Shown one piece after another: positions 10,601-20,846 of a DNA stretch of 64,000 bases (position 1 is the first letter of the stretch; every line of letters starts with the position of its first letter). The position numbers were made by a program, and so were the translations under genes. The stretch covers positions 500,001 to 564,000 of the forward strand of contig CAJNDS010002501.1 in NCBI GenBank assembly GCA_905221605.1, read 5' to 3'. The DNA comes from Symbiodinium natans. Lineage: Eukaryota; Sar; Dinophyceae; Suessiales; Symbiodiniaceae. The notes below the pieces were generated by a model that worked only from the letters and a program-made list of their open reading frames with translations, was not told the origin of the DNA and ran no database searches.

Positions 10601-11643
10601 GTTTAGGGTTTCGGGCTTGAGGGTCTAACAAAAGAGCTGAGGGCTTCAGGGTTTCAGGGTTTTAGGGTTTCAGGTTGAGGGTCTAACCAAAGAGGCTTAG
10701 GGTTTGGGGCTTGGGGCTGAGTGCTTAGTGCTTAGTGCTTCGTGCTTCGGGCTTAGGGCTTGGGTCGTAGGGCTCACTCAGGGCATAGGGTATATTTATA
10801 GATGCCAGTTGCCTGCGCGTTCGACTTCTACTGGCCTGGAGAAAGAGAAATGAGCCAAAGCTGCCAAGGCTTAGATTCTAGGTTGATGACGGCCTCGTGC
10901 TTTACAAGCGTCACGCGTCCTAAAAACTGTCTTTCGCTATTCAAACTTTCCCTTTCAAGGGGTGGTCGGAGTTTTAACCAATGGGGTGGTCTCCGAATAC
11001 TATTTTGCTCTAACATTTTTGAAGAGAATACGACCCCCCCCCTTGACCAAAACTAAGTCGTGGAAAGGTCGCAGGGGTCCTGGGAGGGTCTTTAGACAAG
11101 GCTCTGAAGCTTCTGGGAGGCTTCAAAGGCCCAAAACAAGGCTTTGGAACCATTACGGGCACTGGGGAAGCTTCTCGGAGGCTCGTAGGATAAGGAGTTA
11201 TATAGGATTTAAGATTCCTTTAGGGAACAAGGTTGAAGATTACAGGTCTCTTCTTTACACAGCCGCCATTGGGAAGCTAGCTAGGATGAGAGGCTGCAGA
11301 GGCTTCACCCTCTGCAGTGGTGTGTGTTGACGGCTCCTGATCCTCGGGTGGCCGCTTCGCGACTAAGTCGCGCTCGCGGCCAAGACTTTCGGGGTTTTCT
11401 ACCCTAAGCCCGAAACGCTGATCCCTAAACCCCAAGCTCCAAAAACTGGCTAGTTCTTAGTCTTAGTAGGGGACCTTGATATGTATATGCCCTTTCAGGG
11501 ATTCTATAGGGCCCTAATTCCCTCATGAACCAGGGCCCTAAACCCTGAGCCCTAAACCCTAAACCCTAAACCCTAAACCGAAAATTGAAGGTCTCAGGTT
11601 CAGGACCGTAACTCGCAGGTGCCAGGCGTAGGTGCGCTGGTGG
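1612..11643 (-). CDS. Unrecognised multi-exon gene (about 14 exons) with a WD40-like segment
   Basis: Proposed exons in order: 11579-11643, 11309-11398, 10429-10512, 9942-10241, 8773-8846, 6613-6715, 6002-6090, 5188-5259, 4842-4925, 4027-4063, 2917-2999, 2633-2714, 1828-1897, 1612-1650. Each is open, mostly GC3-rich and has an AG acceptor and GT donor. Nearly all joins keep reading phase when the acceptor is chosen accordingly. The join into 9942-10241 needs either an internal acceptor at 10210 or a GG donor. Exon 6613-6715 reads ISRIDFSPDGRVLMA, a WD40-type strand pattern. Exon 9942-10241 is a charged linker (GESDEEEPVPQE, KPSKKAKWFDRDRA). Several donors are the first GTTTAG of a telomere-like array. 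I do not recognise the protein. Some exons have competing open frames on the plus strand (4842-4925, 2917-2999). Confidence 0.5.
1972..2112. repeat. (TTTAGGGG)n octamer array
   Basis: Near-homogeneous 8-bp units contrast with the 7-bp units elsewhere. Confidence 0.9.
3001..3145. repeat. TTCAGGG/TTTAGGG array
   Basis: A block of TTCAGGG variant heptamers is followed by TTTAGGG units. It supplies the 5' flank of the exon ending at 2999. Confidence 0.85.
3219..3242. repeat. Poly-G tract
   Basis: About 20 consecutive G. Similar G or C runs occur near 30598, 33478, 37936-37966, 41506, 49329-49359, 50180, 53757 and 58610-58636. Confidence 0.9.
3682..3768. mobile_element. MITE, family 1 (TTGGGATGTTCCCCC)
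   Basis: The 87-bp element has inverted ends TTGGGATGTTCCCCCTTA and ...AGGGGGAACATCCCAA and contains CAGTCCTTA. Confidence 0.8.
4392..4506. mobile_element. MITE-like element, family 2
   Basis: The ends CTAACCCTAAGGGTTCAT and ATGGACCCTTAGGGTTAG are near-perfect inverted repeats. The inner arms ATACTTGGGCC and GCGCAAGTAT also pair. Confidence 0.75.
4975..5075. repeat. Array with a homogeneous GGGCTTA sub-block
   Basis: TTTAGGG units flank about nine uniform TTAGGGC units (about 4985-5042), which points to local amplification of one variant. Confidence 0.85.
5545..5665. repeat. CCCTATAAA nonamer-type repeat
   Basis: Repeated CCCTATAAA and CCCGATAAA units of 9 bp. Confidence 0.75.
6315..6483. 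mobile_element. MITE-like element, family 2, with TA/CA microsatellite
   Basis: CCTAAGGGTCCGTG and ATGGATCCTTAGGG ends flank arms ACTTGGGCCCTAAA and TTTAAAGCCCAAGT. The left arm contains a TATA/TACA tract (about 6337-6392). Confidence 0.65.
6613..6715 (-). CDS. WD40-like exon of the unrecognised gene
   Basis: This 103-bp exon reads YLGPTISRIDFSPDGRVLMA then NVQTDSWSFDIRTR. I..(I/L).FSPDGR.L..........S.D(I/V)R.. is typical of one beta-propeller blade. Acceptor TGACCTAG; donor GTTTCT. Only one clear blade was seen, so a full propeller is not claimed. Confidence 0.5.
6800..7110. other. AT-rich island, no gene recognised
   Basis: A TA-rich unique stretch with short open frames on both strands, lacking the GC3 bias of the exons. 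It lies in an intron of the 1.6-11.6 kb gene. Confidence 0.5.
7236..7331. mobile_element. MITE-like element, family 3b
   Basis: It starts CCTAGGAAACAAAGGGT and ends GGCCTACTCCGGGTCC; it is similar to 38293-38405. Confidence 0.6.
8636..8722. repeat. (CCCTAAG)n array
   Basis: About a dozen uniform CCCTAAG units pass into CCCTAAA at the right end. Confidence 0.9.
8868..9370. repeat. Long (TTTAGGGG)n octamer array
   Basis: About 500 bp of mostly TTTAGGGG with small GATTAGGG and TTTCGGGG sub-blocks. Confidence 0.92.
9370..9790. other. Purine-rich island with GA/GGA microsatellite, no gene accepted
   Basis: GAGAGAGA and GGGGAGG tracts (about 9568-9640) give long low-complexity open frames on both strands. 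No motif is seen. Confidence 0.6.
9942..10241 (-). CDS. Longest exon of the unrecognised gene; acidic then basic coil
   Basis: This exon, up to 300 bp, runs from acceptor ACTGTAG to donor GTGAGG. It reads WAFIVGESDEEEPVPQEPVD, a Lys/Glu-rich stretch, then WFDRDRAVNRAHKALLSVWE and KVKTSATSELQRLASNLQEV. The helical second half and acidic first half suggest a scaffold or chromatin-type linker, but no family is recognised. The 5' edge could instead be 10210. Confidence 0.6.
10800..11300. other. Unique intronic stretch, no gene recognised
   Basis: Open frames on both strands lack coding bias. It would be the intron between the exons at 11309-11398 and 10429-10512. Confidence 0.4.
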
Positions 11644-11824
11644 CTGAGCTTCGGAGTTTCGGGTTTCAGGAGTTTAGGGTTTAGGGCTTCAGGAGTTTAG
11701 GGTTTAGGGTTTCAGGGGTTCAGGGGTTCAGGGGTTCAGGGGTTCAGGGGTTCAGGGTTTAGGGTTAGGGTTTAGGGTTCAGGGTTCAGGGTTTAGGCTT
11801 TAGGGCTCCGGCCCGCCTCGTTAC

Positions 11825-11882
11825 TTAGGCCCATGCCGCGCTCGCTCTGCACGTGGACGCAGAAGGACCGACCAAAGGGATC
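11825..11882 (-). CDS. Exon DPFGRSFCVHVQSERGMGL, possibly 5' of the unrecognised gene
   Basis: This 58-bp exon has acceptor CTCACGAG and donor GTAACG. It lies upstream of the 11579-11643 exon but its end phase (1) does not match that exon's start, so another exon, a non-GT donor or a different gene is implied. Confidence 0.38.
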
Positions 11883-12465
11883 CTCGTGAGGTTTACTTGG
11901 AGGCTCATGTTAGGGTTCAGGGTTTAGGGTTTAGGGTTTAGGGTCTAGGGTCTAGGGTTTAGGGTTTCGGGCTTAGGGTCTAGGGCCATGGACCCCTAAT
12001 TTGGGTCCCTTGTTATATAACCCTTATATACAATACACATAGTCAGGGCGCATACGTCGGATGCCCGGAAACAAGGGTACGGGATGATGCTAAGTGCCCA
12101 TGGTTCCGACCTCAGACTGAGGGGGAGGTTCGTGGCTTAGGAGTTTGGGGCTGAGGGCTTTAATGGGTCTAGGGTTTAGGGTTTCAGGGTTTAGGGGTGT
12201 ACGGGGGGGGGCCTCAGGGCGGTTCGGGGAGTAGCGGTTTCGGGGGTTGGGGTTTCAGGGATTAGGGGCGAGGTTTGTTTAAGGGAATCTTCCCTCACCC
12301 CCCTCGCCCCCCTCCAAAGAAACAGCTTCGGGCTCAGGGTTGGTGATTCGGGTTGGGGCTTGGGCATCCTCTAGGGACTCGCAGACTTACAGATTCTAAA
12401 CCCTAAGCCTAGGCAAACCTCTACCTACCCTAAACCCCAATCCTTAAAACCCCAAACCCTAAACC

Positions 12466-12794
12466 CTAAACCCTAATCCCCTAAACCCTAAACCCCTAAA
12501 CCCCTAAACCCCTAAACCCCTAAACCCCTAAACCCCTAAACCCCTAAACCCCTAAACCCCTAAACCCCTAAACCCCTAAACCCCTAAACCCCTAAACCCC
12601 TAAACCCCTAAACCCCTACACCCCTAAACCCCTAAACCCCTAAACCCCTAAACCCCTAAACCCCGAAACCCCGAAACCCCTAAACCCCTAAACCCCTAAA
12701 CCCCTAAACCCCTAAACCCCTAAACCCCTAAACCCCTAAACCCCTAAACCCCTAAACCCCTAAACCCCTAAACCCCTAAACCCCTAAACCCCTA
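12466..12794. repeat. (CCCCTAAA)n octamer array
   Basis: About 320 bp of uniform CCCCTAAA, the reverse complement of the 8868-9370 array. Confidence 0.92.
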
Positions 12795-12954
12795 TCGCCA
12801 GGGCGCGCATGTAATGCTGTTGCGCACGCCGAAGCGACCCACCTCTCGATCTGGAACTCTGAGAGGCTCACTACGGGGCTTTTATAGGATTTAGGATTTA
12901 GGGTTAAGGGTTGTAGGGTTTTAGGGTTGTTGGGTTAAGTGTTTTCATAGGATT

Positions 12955-15200
12955 TAGGATTTTGGGGTTGAGCCTGAATGAGATGTTGTTGTTGTTTTTT
13001 TTTGTTTTTCCTTTTTCTTTTTTGTGTTGGTTTATTGTTTTTGGTTTTTCTTTAGGGGTGGGCGTGGGGCTTCGGTAGAACCCAAACGGCCGATGTACCT
13101 GGAGCTAGAACGAACTTCAAAGGCACTCTACGTGGGGAGAACCCTCCCTGAACACTCAACACTAAGCCCCCTAAACACTATATATGGTTGTGCGCTGTGC
13201 GTTCTCGGCCCCTCCCCCCCCCCCGTCCCCGCCCCATGGTCTACGGTCTCCCCTAAACCAACTCTAAACCCAGCCCCTAAACCCTACACCCTAAACCCTA
13301 AACCCTAAACCCTAACCCGTAAACCCTAAGCCCTAAGCCCTAAACCCTAAACCCTAAAACCCTAAAACCCTAAAACCACCTCACAACCACACCAAAGAGG
13401 AAGGGGTCAGGGGGAGGGTGGGAGCCCGCCGGGACCCTTGTAGGAGGGTTTAGGGTTTAGGGTTTAGGGTTTAGGGTTTAGGGTTTAGGGTTTAGGGCCC
13501 CCAGTAGAAAAGCTTTAGTCTCCTGTCCACTTGTTTCTGAAGCCTACCGTGGCAGTCCAGAGCAGGAAACTCTACACCCCCCCTTCGACAGGCCTACGCA
13601 AGCGTTAGGGTTTATGGTTCAGGGTTAGGGTTGTAAGCAAACCCTAAACCCTAAACCCTAAACCCTAAACCCTAAACCCTAAACCCTAAACCCTAGATCC
13701 CAAAGCACGCCAAGAACGCGAAGCTTAGCATCCCAGATCCCAGGATCCCTGAAGCCCCTCAAACTAGGTCCCTCAGGGTTTAGGGTTTGGGGTTTAGGGT
13801 TTAGGGTTTAGGGTTTAGGGTTTAGGGTTGTCCACTAAAAGTCCCAGCTTTCATTTGGTCTTATCCTAACCCTAATGAAGACGCACTGTAAATAGAATTG
13901 CTAGCCTAAACCCCCAGACCCTAAACTTTAAACCCTAAACCCTAAACCCTAAACCCCAAACCCCAAACCCCAATCCCAAACCCTAAACCCTAAACCCCAA
14001 ACCCTAATCCCGACAGAATTTTGGGGACCAGGGACTCTCAAGCCAAGCCCTGCAGCTCCTAAGCCCGTGATCAGCCTTCCAGTGCAGACACCAAGGATTC
14101 TAGCATGCGGGGTCTGAATAACTAGGGTTTAGGGTTTAGGGTTTAGGGTTTAGGGTTTAGGGTTTAGGGTTTAGGGTTTAGGGTTTAAGGTAGCTAGGTA
14201 CAAAATGGGTAACTGCAGTACTTGGCCGCTATCGCCAGACCTCCTCCCGTTGCGTAGCTCCAGAGCCACTGTAGGTGATGATGGACACCTGCAGTATGTC
14301 TTAGGGGCTGCATGCCCTTTAACCTTTTTGGCCATATAGAATCCTCCGCGATATCAAAGGCCACCCTTTGAAATCTAGTAGGATTCTTTTTCATTTTAAC
14401 CAAAAAGGTTAAAAGTTACCGACCCCAGTCCCTAACATGTGTTGATGTTTTCTTCTTGGGTGGGGAACGTCGAGTGCGGGCGTGTACGGCATGTCTGTGT
14501 TCCCTTGGGTCACAGCAGAGGAGTTTGAGGCAAGGCTTCCCTAGACAATGGCCTTAAACCCCGAACCCTTAACATGGTTTTGGATGTTAGGCAGGCTTTG
14601 CCACATCTTGAAAAGGAGTGCGGCCTGAAATATGGCTGGGGGGGAATTGGACCCTCCAGCCCCCCAAATGCCAACCCCTAAACCCTAAACCCTAAACCCT
14701 AAACCCTAAACCCCTAAGCCTCAAAGGGAAATTCAAGCCCGACGCTAACAGCAAACCCGCACTGGGCCGAAGCAACTGACAGACCCAACCCGCTGACGAT
14801 ACCAAACTCAACAGAGGAACGGTCTCACTTAGGCTTACAGGGTTTAGGGAGAGTAAGCCCATACCTGAATTAGCTTAAATCCGAAATGCGCACCTCTGAA
14901 ACCGTACTCGAAAAACTTATGGACAAACGCCAAAACCCCTGTCAGTTGCTTTGGGCATTTCACCAAACAGGCGTGCCCCCAAACTGCTACTCTAGTCCTT
15001 ATCTCGATGCCCCCCACTCCCCCCCCCCCTCCCCCCGGTAAAAAGAAAGAAAGAACATGGTATGTACCCCGAATCTGCGGAAACCCCTTTCCCAAAGCGA
15101 CCAATACCCCTTAATTCAGGAATATACCTTAAGTCATGTTGAGGATCCCTCTAAAAAACACAGTACCTTGCTGAGTTAACGGGGATTGGGCTCCAAACCC
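12955..15200. other. Arrays and short islands; no securely placed gene
   Basis: CCCTAAA and TTTAGGG blocks (13280-13370, 13445-13497, 13640-13697, 13778-13828, 13918-14008, 14123-14190, 14680-14712) separate islands of 70-130 bp. Fragments such as SFLLWTAT (13575-13552, minus) look exonic but are too short to call. Confidence 0.5.
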
Positions 15201-15205
15201 CAAAC

Positions 15206-15840
15206 ACCCCAATCCCTAAACCCTAAACCCTAAACCCTAAACCCTAAACCCTAAACCCTAAACCCTAAACCCTAAACCCTAAACCCTAAACCCTAAACCC
15301 TAAACCGCGCTTCGGGGTTCTGTGCCAAGAGGCCTTCGCCGGCTGAGGGCCTTGGAGGAGAATCCTGCGAGGCGATGTGGGGTTGGGGGCGGGGGGGGGG
15401 GGGGGTGGGGTTTAGGGTTTAGGGTTTAGGGTTTAGGGTTTAGGGTTTAGGGTTTAGGGTTTAGGGTTTAGGGTTTAGGGTTTAGGGTTTAGGGTTTAGG
15501 GTTTAGGGTTTAGGGACTAGGGATGAGGCCTTAGGGTTTAGGGTTTAGGGATGAGGGTTTGGGGTTAAGCGTTTAGGGTGTAGGGGTTTAAGGGTTGAGG
15601 GTTTGCGGTTTAGGGTTTAGGGTTTAGGGTTTAGGGTTTAGGGTTTAGGGTTTAGGGACTAGGGATGAGGCCTTAGGGTTTAGGGTTTAGGGATGAGGGT
15701 TTGGGGTTAAGCGTTTAGGGTGTAGGGGTTTAAGGGTTGAGGGTTTGCGGTTTAGGGTTTGGGGTTTGGGGTTTAGGATTCGGGGGTTTAGGGTTGAGGG
15801 TTGAGGGTTTGGGGTTTAGGGTTTAGGGGTTTAGGGTTTG
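15206..15840. repeat. CCCTAAA and TTTAGGG arrays with a 142-bp tandem duplication
   Basis: C-strand units (15213-15305) face G-strand units (15411-15513) across a 100-bp island. A segment starting GACTAGGGATGAGGCC at 15515 recurs at 15657, a period of 142 bp. Confidence 0.88.
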
Positions 15841-16025
15841 GTGGCATTTGTTTCAGGCCTTGTCAGGCTTGTGGGCTTAGGGCCCTTAGCTGATTTGTTC
15901 GCCAACTTTCAAAACGCAAGACTACTGAATATAGGGGTCGGGATATTTTCTGGCATTATTCCCTGATAGTCTGTTGCTAAGTACACTATACTATCCCCCA
16001 ACACCCTATTCTAGATATTCAGGAC

Positions 16026-16115
16026 CCTAGATTCAATCCTCTCCATCTTCAATCCAAAGAGCATCCGCTTCTTGTCACCGGAGCTGGGGCACCACTGCAC
16101 GTCCAAGGAGACTTC
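16026..16115 (-). CDS. Exon EVSLDVQWCPSSGDKKRMLF, unrecognised
   Basis: This thirty-codon exon continues GLKMERIESR, with acceptor TTTTGGAG and donor GTCCTG. Base usage is clearly coding. No family is recognised. Confidence 0.45.
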
Positions 16116-16556
16116 CTCCAAAACACGATGCCCTAAACTCAGAGCCCTAAATCTCTAAAACCCTACAGCCCAAAACCCAAAAGCCCGAAGTTGTTCCCCA
16201 ACCCCTAAACCCTAAACCCTAAATCCTAAACTCTGGAAGTTTGAGGCCAGGGATAGATAGTTCGTGGCTTCTTAGGCTTAGGGTGACACAGGGGATCCTA
16301 GCCTTGCAAAAAAAAAAGTTCTAAAGCCCTAAAGTCCTAAAGTCCTAGTCCTAAAGAGTGTAGGGTGCAGGGTTTAGGGTTTAGGGTTTAGGGTTTAGGG
16401 TTCAGGGTTTAGGGCTTATCTACCGTTCTAAGTCGCGTGCTGGGCTAAGCATAAACCCTGAGCTCTACAATCCCCAATCCCTAACTCTAAACAACGCAAC
16501 AACGCAGCAGATCCTTCGGCTCCAGACCACATACGGTCGGATAAGAAACTCAGTTA

Positions 16557-16648
16557 CTAGGATGGCCCTTAAACCCCTCTGAAAAATATTCCTGAATATG
16601 ACCCTCTTAAACCCAATAAGGGAAAAAATGTCCCAAGGGCCTACCTAG
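16557..16648. mobile_element. MITE-like element, family 7
   Basis: Ends CTAGGATGGCCCTTA and AAGGGCCTACCTAG are inverted. The core CTCTTAAACCCAATAAGGG is shared with 44178-44262 and 56021-56116. Confidence 0.65.
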
Positions 16649-16784
16649 GTTATGTACTTTTGGTCCTGGTGTGTGTTCTTTTGCTTTGTGTTGTCGTTGG
16701 TTTCGCTCATTGCCACATGGAAACCATGGACCCTCTCGTTGTTGCCTTTCGGTCCGAAGGCTCTCGCCTCGGCGCCCTACGTGC

Positions 16785-16890
16785 TTAAACCCTAAACCCT
16801 AAACCCTAAACCCTAAACCCTAAACCCTAAACCCTAAACCCTAAACCCTAAACCCTAAACCCTAAACCCTAAACCCTAAACCCTAAACTT
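16785..16890. repeat. (CCCTAAA)n array
   Basis: About 100 bp of near-perfect heptamers. On the minus strand it is the intron start after the P450-like exon. Confidence 0.9.
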
Positions 16891-16894
16891 AAAC

Positions 16895-17016
16895 CCTATG
16901 CGGGAAGAGCAGCTCGCTGGGCTCGTGCCATTCTCGGTGCTTCCGAGTGCTTGTGACGTTCGCGCCCAGGGCGATGTGGGCACCGAGCAGTGGAGAAGTG
17001 TCCCAAACGTGGTACC
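16895..17016 (-). CDS. Cytochrome P450-like exon (PERF-type region)
   Basis: This exon has forty codons after two completing bases. It reads GAHIALGANVTSTRKHREWH then EPSELLFPHR. In P450 monooxygenases the segment before the haem loop has the pattern ..G..V......HR....W.(D/E)P..F.P.RF, which this matches. The exon begins right after a TTTAG of the upstream array and ends at a GTTTAA donor. The haem-binding exon (FGGG.R.C.G) was not found in the lower-coordinate islands. The family call is moderate. Confidence 0.42.
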
Positions 17017-18340
17017 CTAAACCCTAAACCCTAAACCCTAAGCCCAGACAAGTTGCCTGGGCCTGGAGGGTTCCACATCGCCGTCTCGCCTGGGCCTCGT
17101 GCGTCTAGGCCTCGAGCGCTTCTTGCCATCTCATATGGCGAAAACTCCTAGACTCTAAACCCTAAACCTGAACCCTGAACCCTAAACCCTAAACCTTTTG
17201 TAGGCACCAAATGAGGCAGGGCCTGTCCGGGACCCTATCCCTGAGAGCAATTGCCCTTTGACGGTACGAAATACTTGGAAACAAGCTTTCAAGAGTGGGG
17301 GCGAGCAAGCAGCAAAAACACAAAAGGCAAAAATAGAAACACAAGGAAGGAACGCAATGGAAAAGCAAAGAACTAAAAAACTAACAAGAAAGGAAGCACC
17401 GAAAACAAGAGGCCAAACACAACGAACGGCAAGAAGCGACGAGCACAAACGCGGCAAGCTTAAAAGCTAAACCTGGTAGCGCAGTAGCCATCTTCTAATG
17501 CGGGCACCCTTCTTTCGCTTGGTTTAAAAGGGAACCCAGAGCCCAAAAAAAAAGGGTATATAAAGGGTTTAGGGTTTAGGGTTTAGGGGTTTAGGGTTTA
17601 GGGTTTAGGATTTAGGGTTTAGGGTTTGGGGTTTAGGGTTTGGGGGCACCCACTGGGCTGCCAGGAAGCTAAAAGCAAGAAGCCGACAGGCGATGACCGG
17701 AAGCCATAGGCAACAGCAAAAAGCGATGACCGGAAGCAATAGGCAACAGCAAAAAGCAAGAGACTATTTTACTTAGGGTTTAGGGTTTAGGGTTTAGGGT
17801 TTAGGGTTTCGGGTTTAGGGGTTTAGTCCCAAAGCCAGAGACCAGAAGCAAACACACAAGGAAGTTAAGATCGAGACAAAAGACATAAGCAGCAATAGGC
17901 GCAACATAATATGAAAAATGTACATATATATATATATACCTTTGTAAACAAACACGAGAACGGCAGGACCAGACAAGATACATCGGAAGCACCGGAACCC
18001 CCTCCAAATCATGGCATTTTCATAATGCTACCGTAGATTGCGGACTGTCGCTCTAAAAGGAAGGGCCTTGCAGCTCTGGGTTTAATATAGGGGGCTGAAA
18101 AATTAGAGTAGGGATTTGTTTTGTTTTTATGTTTTTATTTTTTTTTTTTTTGGGGGGGGGGCTTTTATAGTATGTTTTTGAAGGGACCCTAATAAGTTTA
18201 GGAATTCTGTTAGAAATCATGCCGACCCCTATATTAGGCGATTGGGGTTAAGGGTTATGCGGTTTTGGGGATCGACATTGCAGTCCTCGCTGGTCGCTAG
18301 GGACGTCACTGGCTCTTTGCTCCGTGGACGAAGGAGGTAC

Positions 18341-18412
18341 CTTGGCATAGCTTCAGCACGTCTAACCCTACACCCTAACACCTTAAACCCTACACTTGGC
18401 ATAGCTTCAGCA
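18341..18412. repeat. Telomere-like insert flanked by an 18-bp direct duplication
   Basis: CTTGGCATAGCTTCAGCA occurs at 18341-18358 and 18395-18412. Between them lie 36 bp of degenerate CCCTAAA/CCCTACA units. The flanks read as coding on the minus strand (NSDSHWPTKPGGSSMLKLCQ), with GT after each duplicate. Confidence 0.8.
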
Positions 18413-19170
18413 TGCTGCTTCCTCCGGGCTTCGTGGGCCAGTGGGAGTCGCTGTTGGCTATGCCGCAGACTGGGTTGGGACCCCGGTGCCGAACGCTAAA
18501 GGTCCGCTCATGACCTGAAAATACTCCCAAGGCCTAAACCCTACCCTCTCCGGCCTTCCCTCCTTGAATCGTGATCCTAAACCCTAAACCCTAAACCCTA
18601 AACCCTAAACCCTAAACCCTAAACCCAGTTTCGACCAAGTACACCCAGAGATCCTCAGACATAGCCTCTCTTGCAAGTTACAACCTACTTCATACGGAGG
18701 TCACCGCTTCGCTCCTGTTTAGGATTTAGGGTTTAGGGCTTTGGGTTTAGGGTTTAGGGTTTAGGGTTTGGGGTTTAGGGTTTAGGGGTTAGGGTTTGGG
18801 GTTGAGGGCAGTGCAGCTTAGGGTGTTTTGGGTTTGGGGGGTTTGCCCGAGTTGCAAGCTGTTCCCGCCGTGGCCGCACAGCGTCCGGAAGGCCACGTCG
18901 TCCTCTCCGCAGACCGCTTCTAACCCTAAACCCTAAACCCCAAACCCCAAACCCCAAACCCCAAACCCTAAACCCTAAACCCTAAACCCTAAACCCCAAA
19001 CCCCAAACCCCAAACCCTAAACCCTATAAACATCCCTAAGCACCTCAAGCCCTAAATGCCCTAGATGCCCTAAAGCTTTAGACCTCAGACTCTAAGCGCC
19101 CCTCTAAAGCCCTTAGAGCCACGAACCCAAAAACCTCAAACCCCTCAAGCCCCTAAGCCAGCCACAAAAA

Positions 19171-19655
19171 GCCAACCCCAAAACCCCAAAACCCCAAAAC
19201 CCCAAAACCCCAAAACCCCAAAACCCCAAAACCCCAAAACCCCAAAACCCCAAAACCCCAAAACCCCAAAACCCCAAAACCCCAAAACCCCAAACCCCAC
19301 CCCAAAACCCCAAAACCCCAAAACCCCAAAACCCCAAAACCCCAAAACCCCAAAACCCCAAAACCCCCCCAAAACCCCAAAACCCCAAAACCCCAAAACC
19401 CCAAAACCCCAAAACCCCAAAACCCCAAAACCCCAAACCCCACCCCCAAAACCCCAAAACCCCAAAACCCCAAAAACCCCAAAACCCCAAACCCCAAAAC
19501 CCCAAAACCCCAAAACCCCAAAACCCCAAAACCCCAAAACCCCAAAACCCCAAAACCCCAAAACCCCAAAACCCCAAAACCCCAAAACCCCAAAACCCCA
19601 AAACCCCAAAACCCCAAAACCCCAAAACCCCAAAACCCCAAAACCCCAAACCCTT
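19171..19655. repeat. (CCCCAAAA)n array
   Basis: About 480 bp of CCCCAAAA, i.e. TTTTGGGG on the other strand, with a few CCCCACCCC and CCCCCC interruptions. Its repetitive open frames are artefacts. Confidence 0.95.
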
Positions 19656-19699
19656 AAACCCTGAACCCTAAACCCCGAAACCCTGAACCCCCGGACCCG

Positions 19700-20051
19700 G
19701 GACCTGGGCCGGGCCTGAAGCACCCCTTAAGATAGCACTCTGGACCCAAACCCCTGGGTCCAGAGCTTAGGGGTTCAGGGTTTCGGGCTTAACGGGATAG
19801 GGCTTTGGGGCTTAGGGTTTTGGGCTTTGGGGCTTTGGGGTTGTGGGGTTTTTCGTTCACACCCCAACCAGGGCGCCTACAGTGGCCTTAGAACAAAAAC
19901 CAATACACAACATGGTTTCCAACATTCTTTGGGGATTGTGTAAAATTTGAGGTGAACCACCTGAAATTTACACTCTTCCGTGGGGGTTATGATAGACGCG
20001 ATGGAGAATTCGCTCGCTCTCTCTCTCTCTCTCTCTGTCTCTCTCCCTCTT

Positions 20052-20094
<43 letters not shown>

Positions 20095-20330
20095 CTCTCT
20101 CTTCATTCTTTATTTTCATTTTATATATCTCTCTCTCTCTCTCTCTCTTTCTCTCCCTCTCTCACTCTCCCTGTCGCATTCACGGGGAGGAATGTGGCAT
20201 GGCACCAGGCCTTTCTGATGCTCGCCATGTCTATGTACTATGTGAGCCAGTGTCTTATCTCATGTCAGAACACGGCCCCGGACTAAATTAATGCCCCTGA
20301 GGACATAGGGTTCGCTCAGAGGATTAATAT
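19700..20330. other. Unique stretch with CT microsatellite
   Basis: A (CT)n tract with C/T variants spans about 20010-20170. No motif is seen in the flanks, and the Ser/Leu-rich and Arg/Glu-rich frames are low complexity. Confidence 0.7.
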
Positions 20331-20785
20331 AGGGAATAGAACGTCAGGCTGCTTGGAATCTTCTCTTGTGGTGGTCTTGTATTGTGGCATCTGACACCAT
20401 GTGCCAAAAAAAGGCCCCAAACCCCAATGCCAAAAACCCGAAAGGGAAGAACTCCGGAGGTTTGGCAACCCTGCAACCATAGGCGTTCCCCCCATGTCCC
20501 CCCAAAGGGCTATCCCGCGAGTTGAGTATTGTAGGTCGCAAGGTTTATCGGACAAACGTAGCCAAAACCCTGAATCTTTTCAACATCCCCAAGCCCCGAA
20601 CCACAAAACCTAAACCCTGAAACCTTCAAGCCCTCAACCTGATCAACCCTAAACCCTAAAGCCTAAAACCCTCAAACCCTGAAACCCTAAAACCCTAAAC
20701 CCCTAGAGCCCTAACACCTCTACAACCCCAAAAACCCCAAAACCCTAAACCCTACACCCTAAACCCCAAACCCTAAACCCTACAC

Positions 20786-20846
20786 CCCTCGACTCCTCGG
20801 TGAGCTCCGAGGAATGGACGAGGAGTAGCAAGTCTGAGCCCTCCAC
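20786..20846 (-). CDS. Exon VEGSDLLLLVHSSELTEESR, unrecognised
   Basis: This 61-bp exon has a good acceptor (AATCTTCAG) and a GTGTAG donor that is itself part of the neighbouring degenerate repeat. Confidence 0.42.

Noticed and set aside
19113-19723. Three overlapping minus-strand frames of 162-192 codons reading [12 protein letters not shown]
   Set aside because: They are translations of the CCCCAAAA array; all three frames stay open because the repeat lacks stops.
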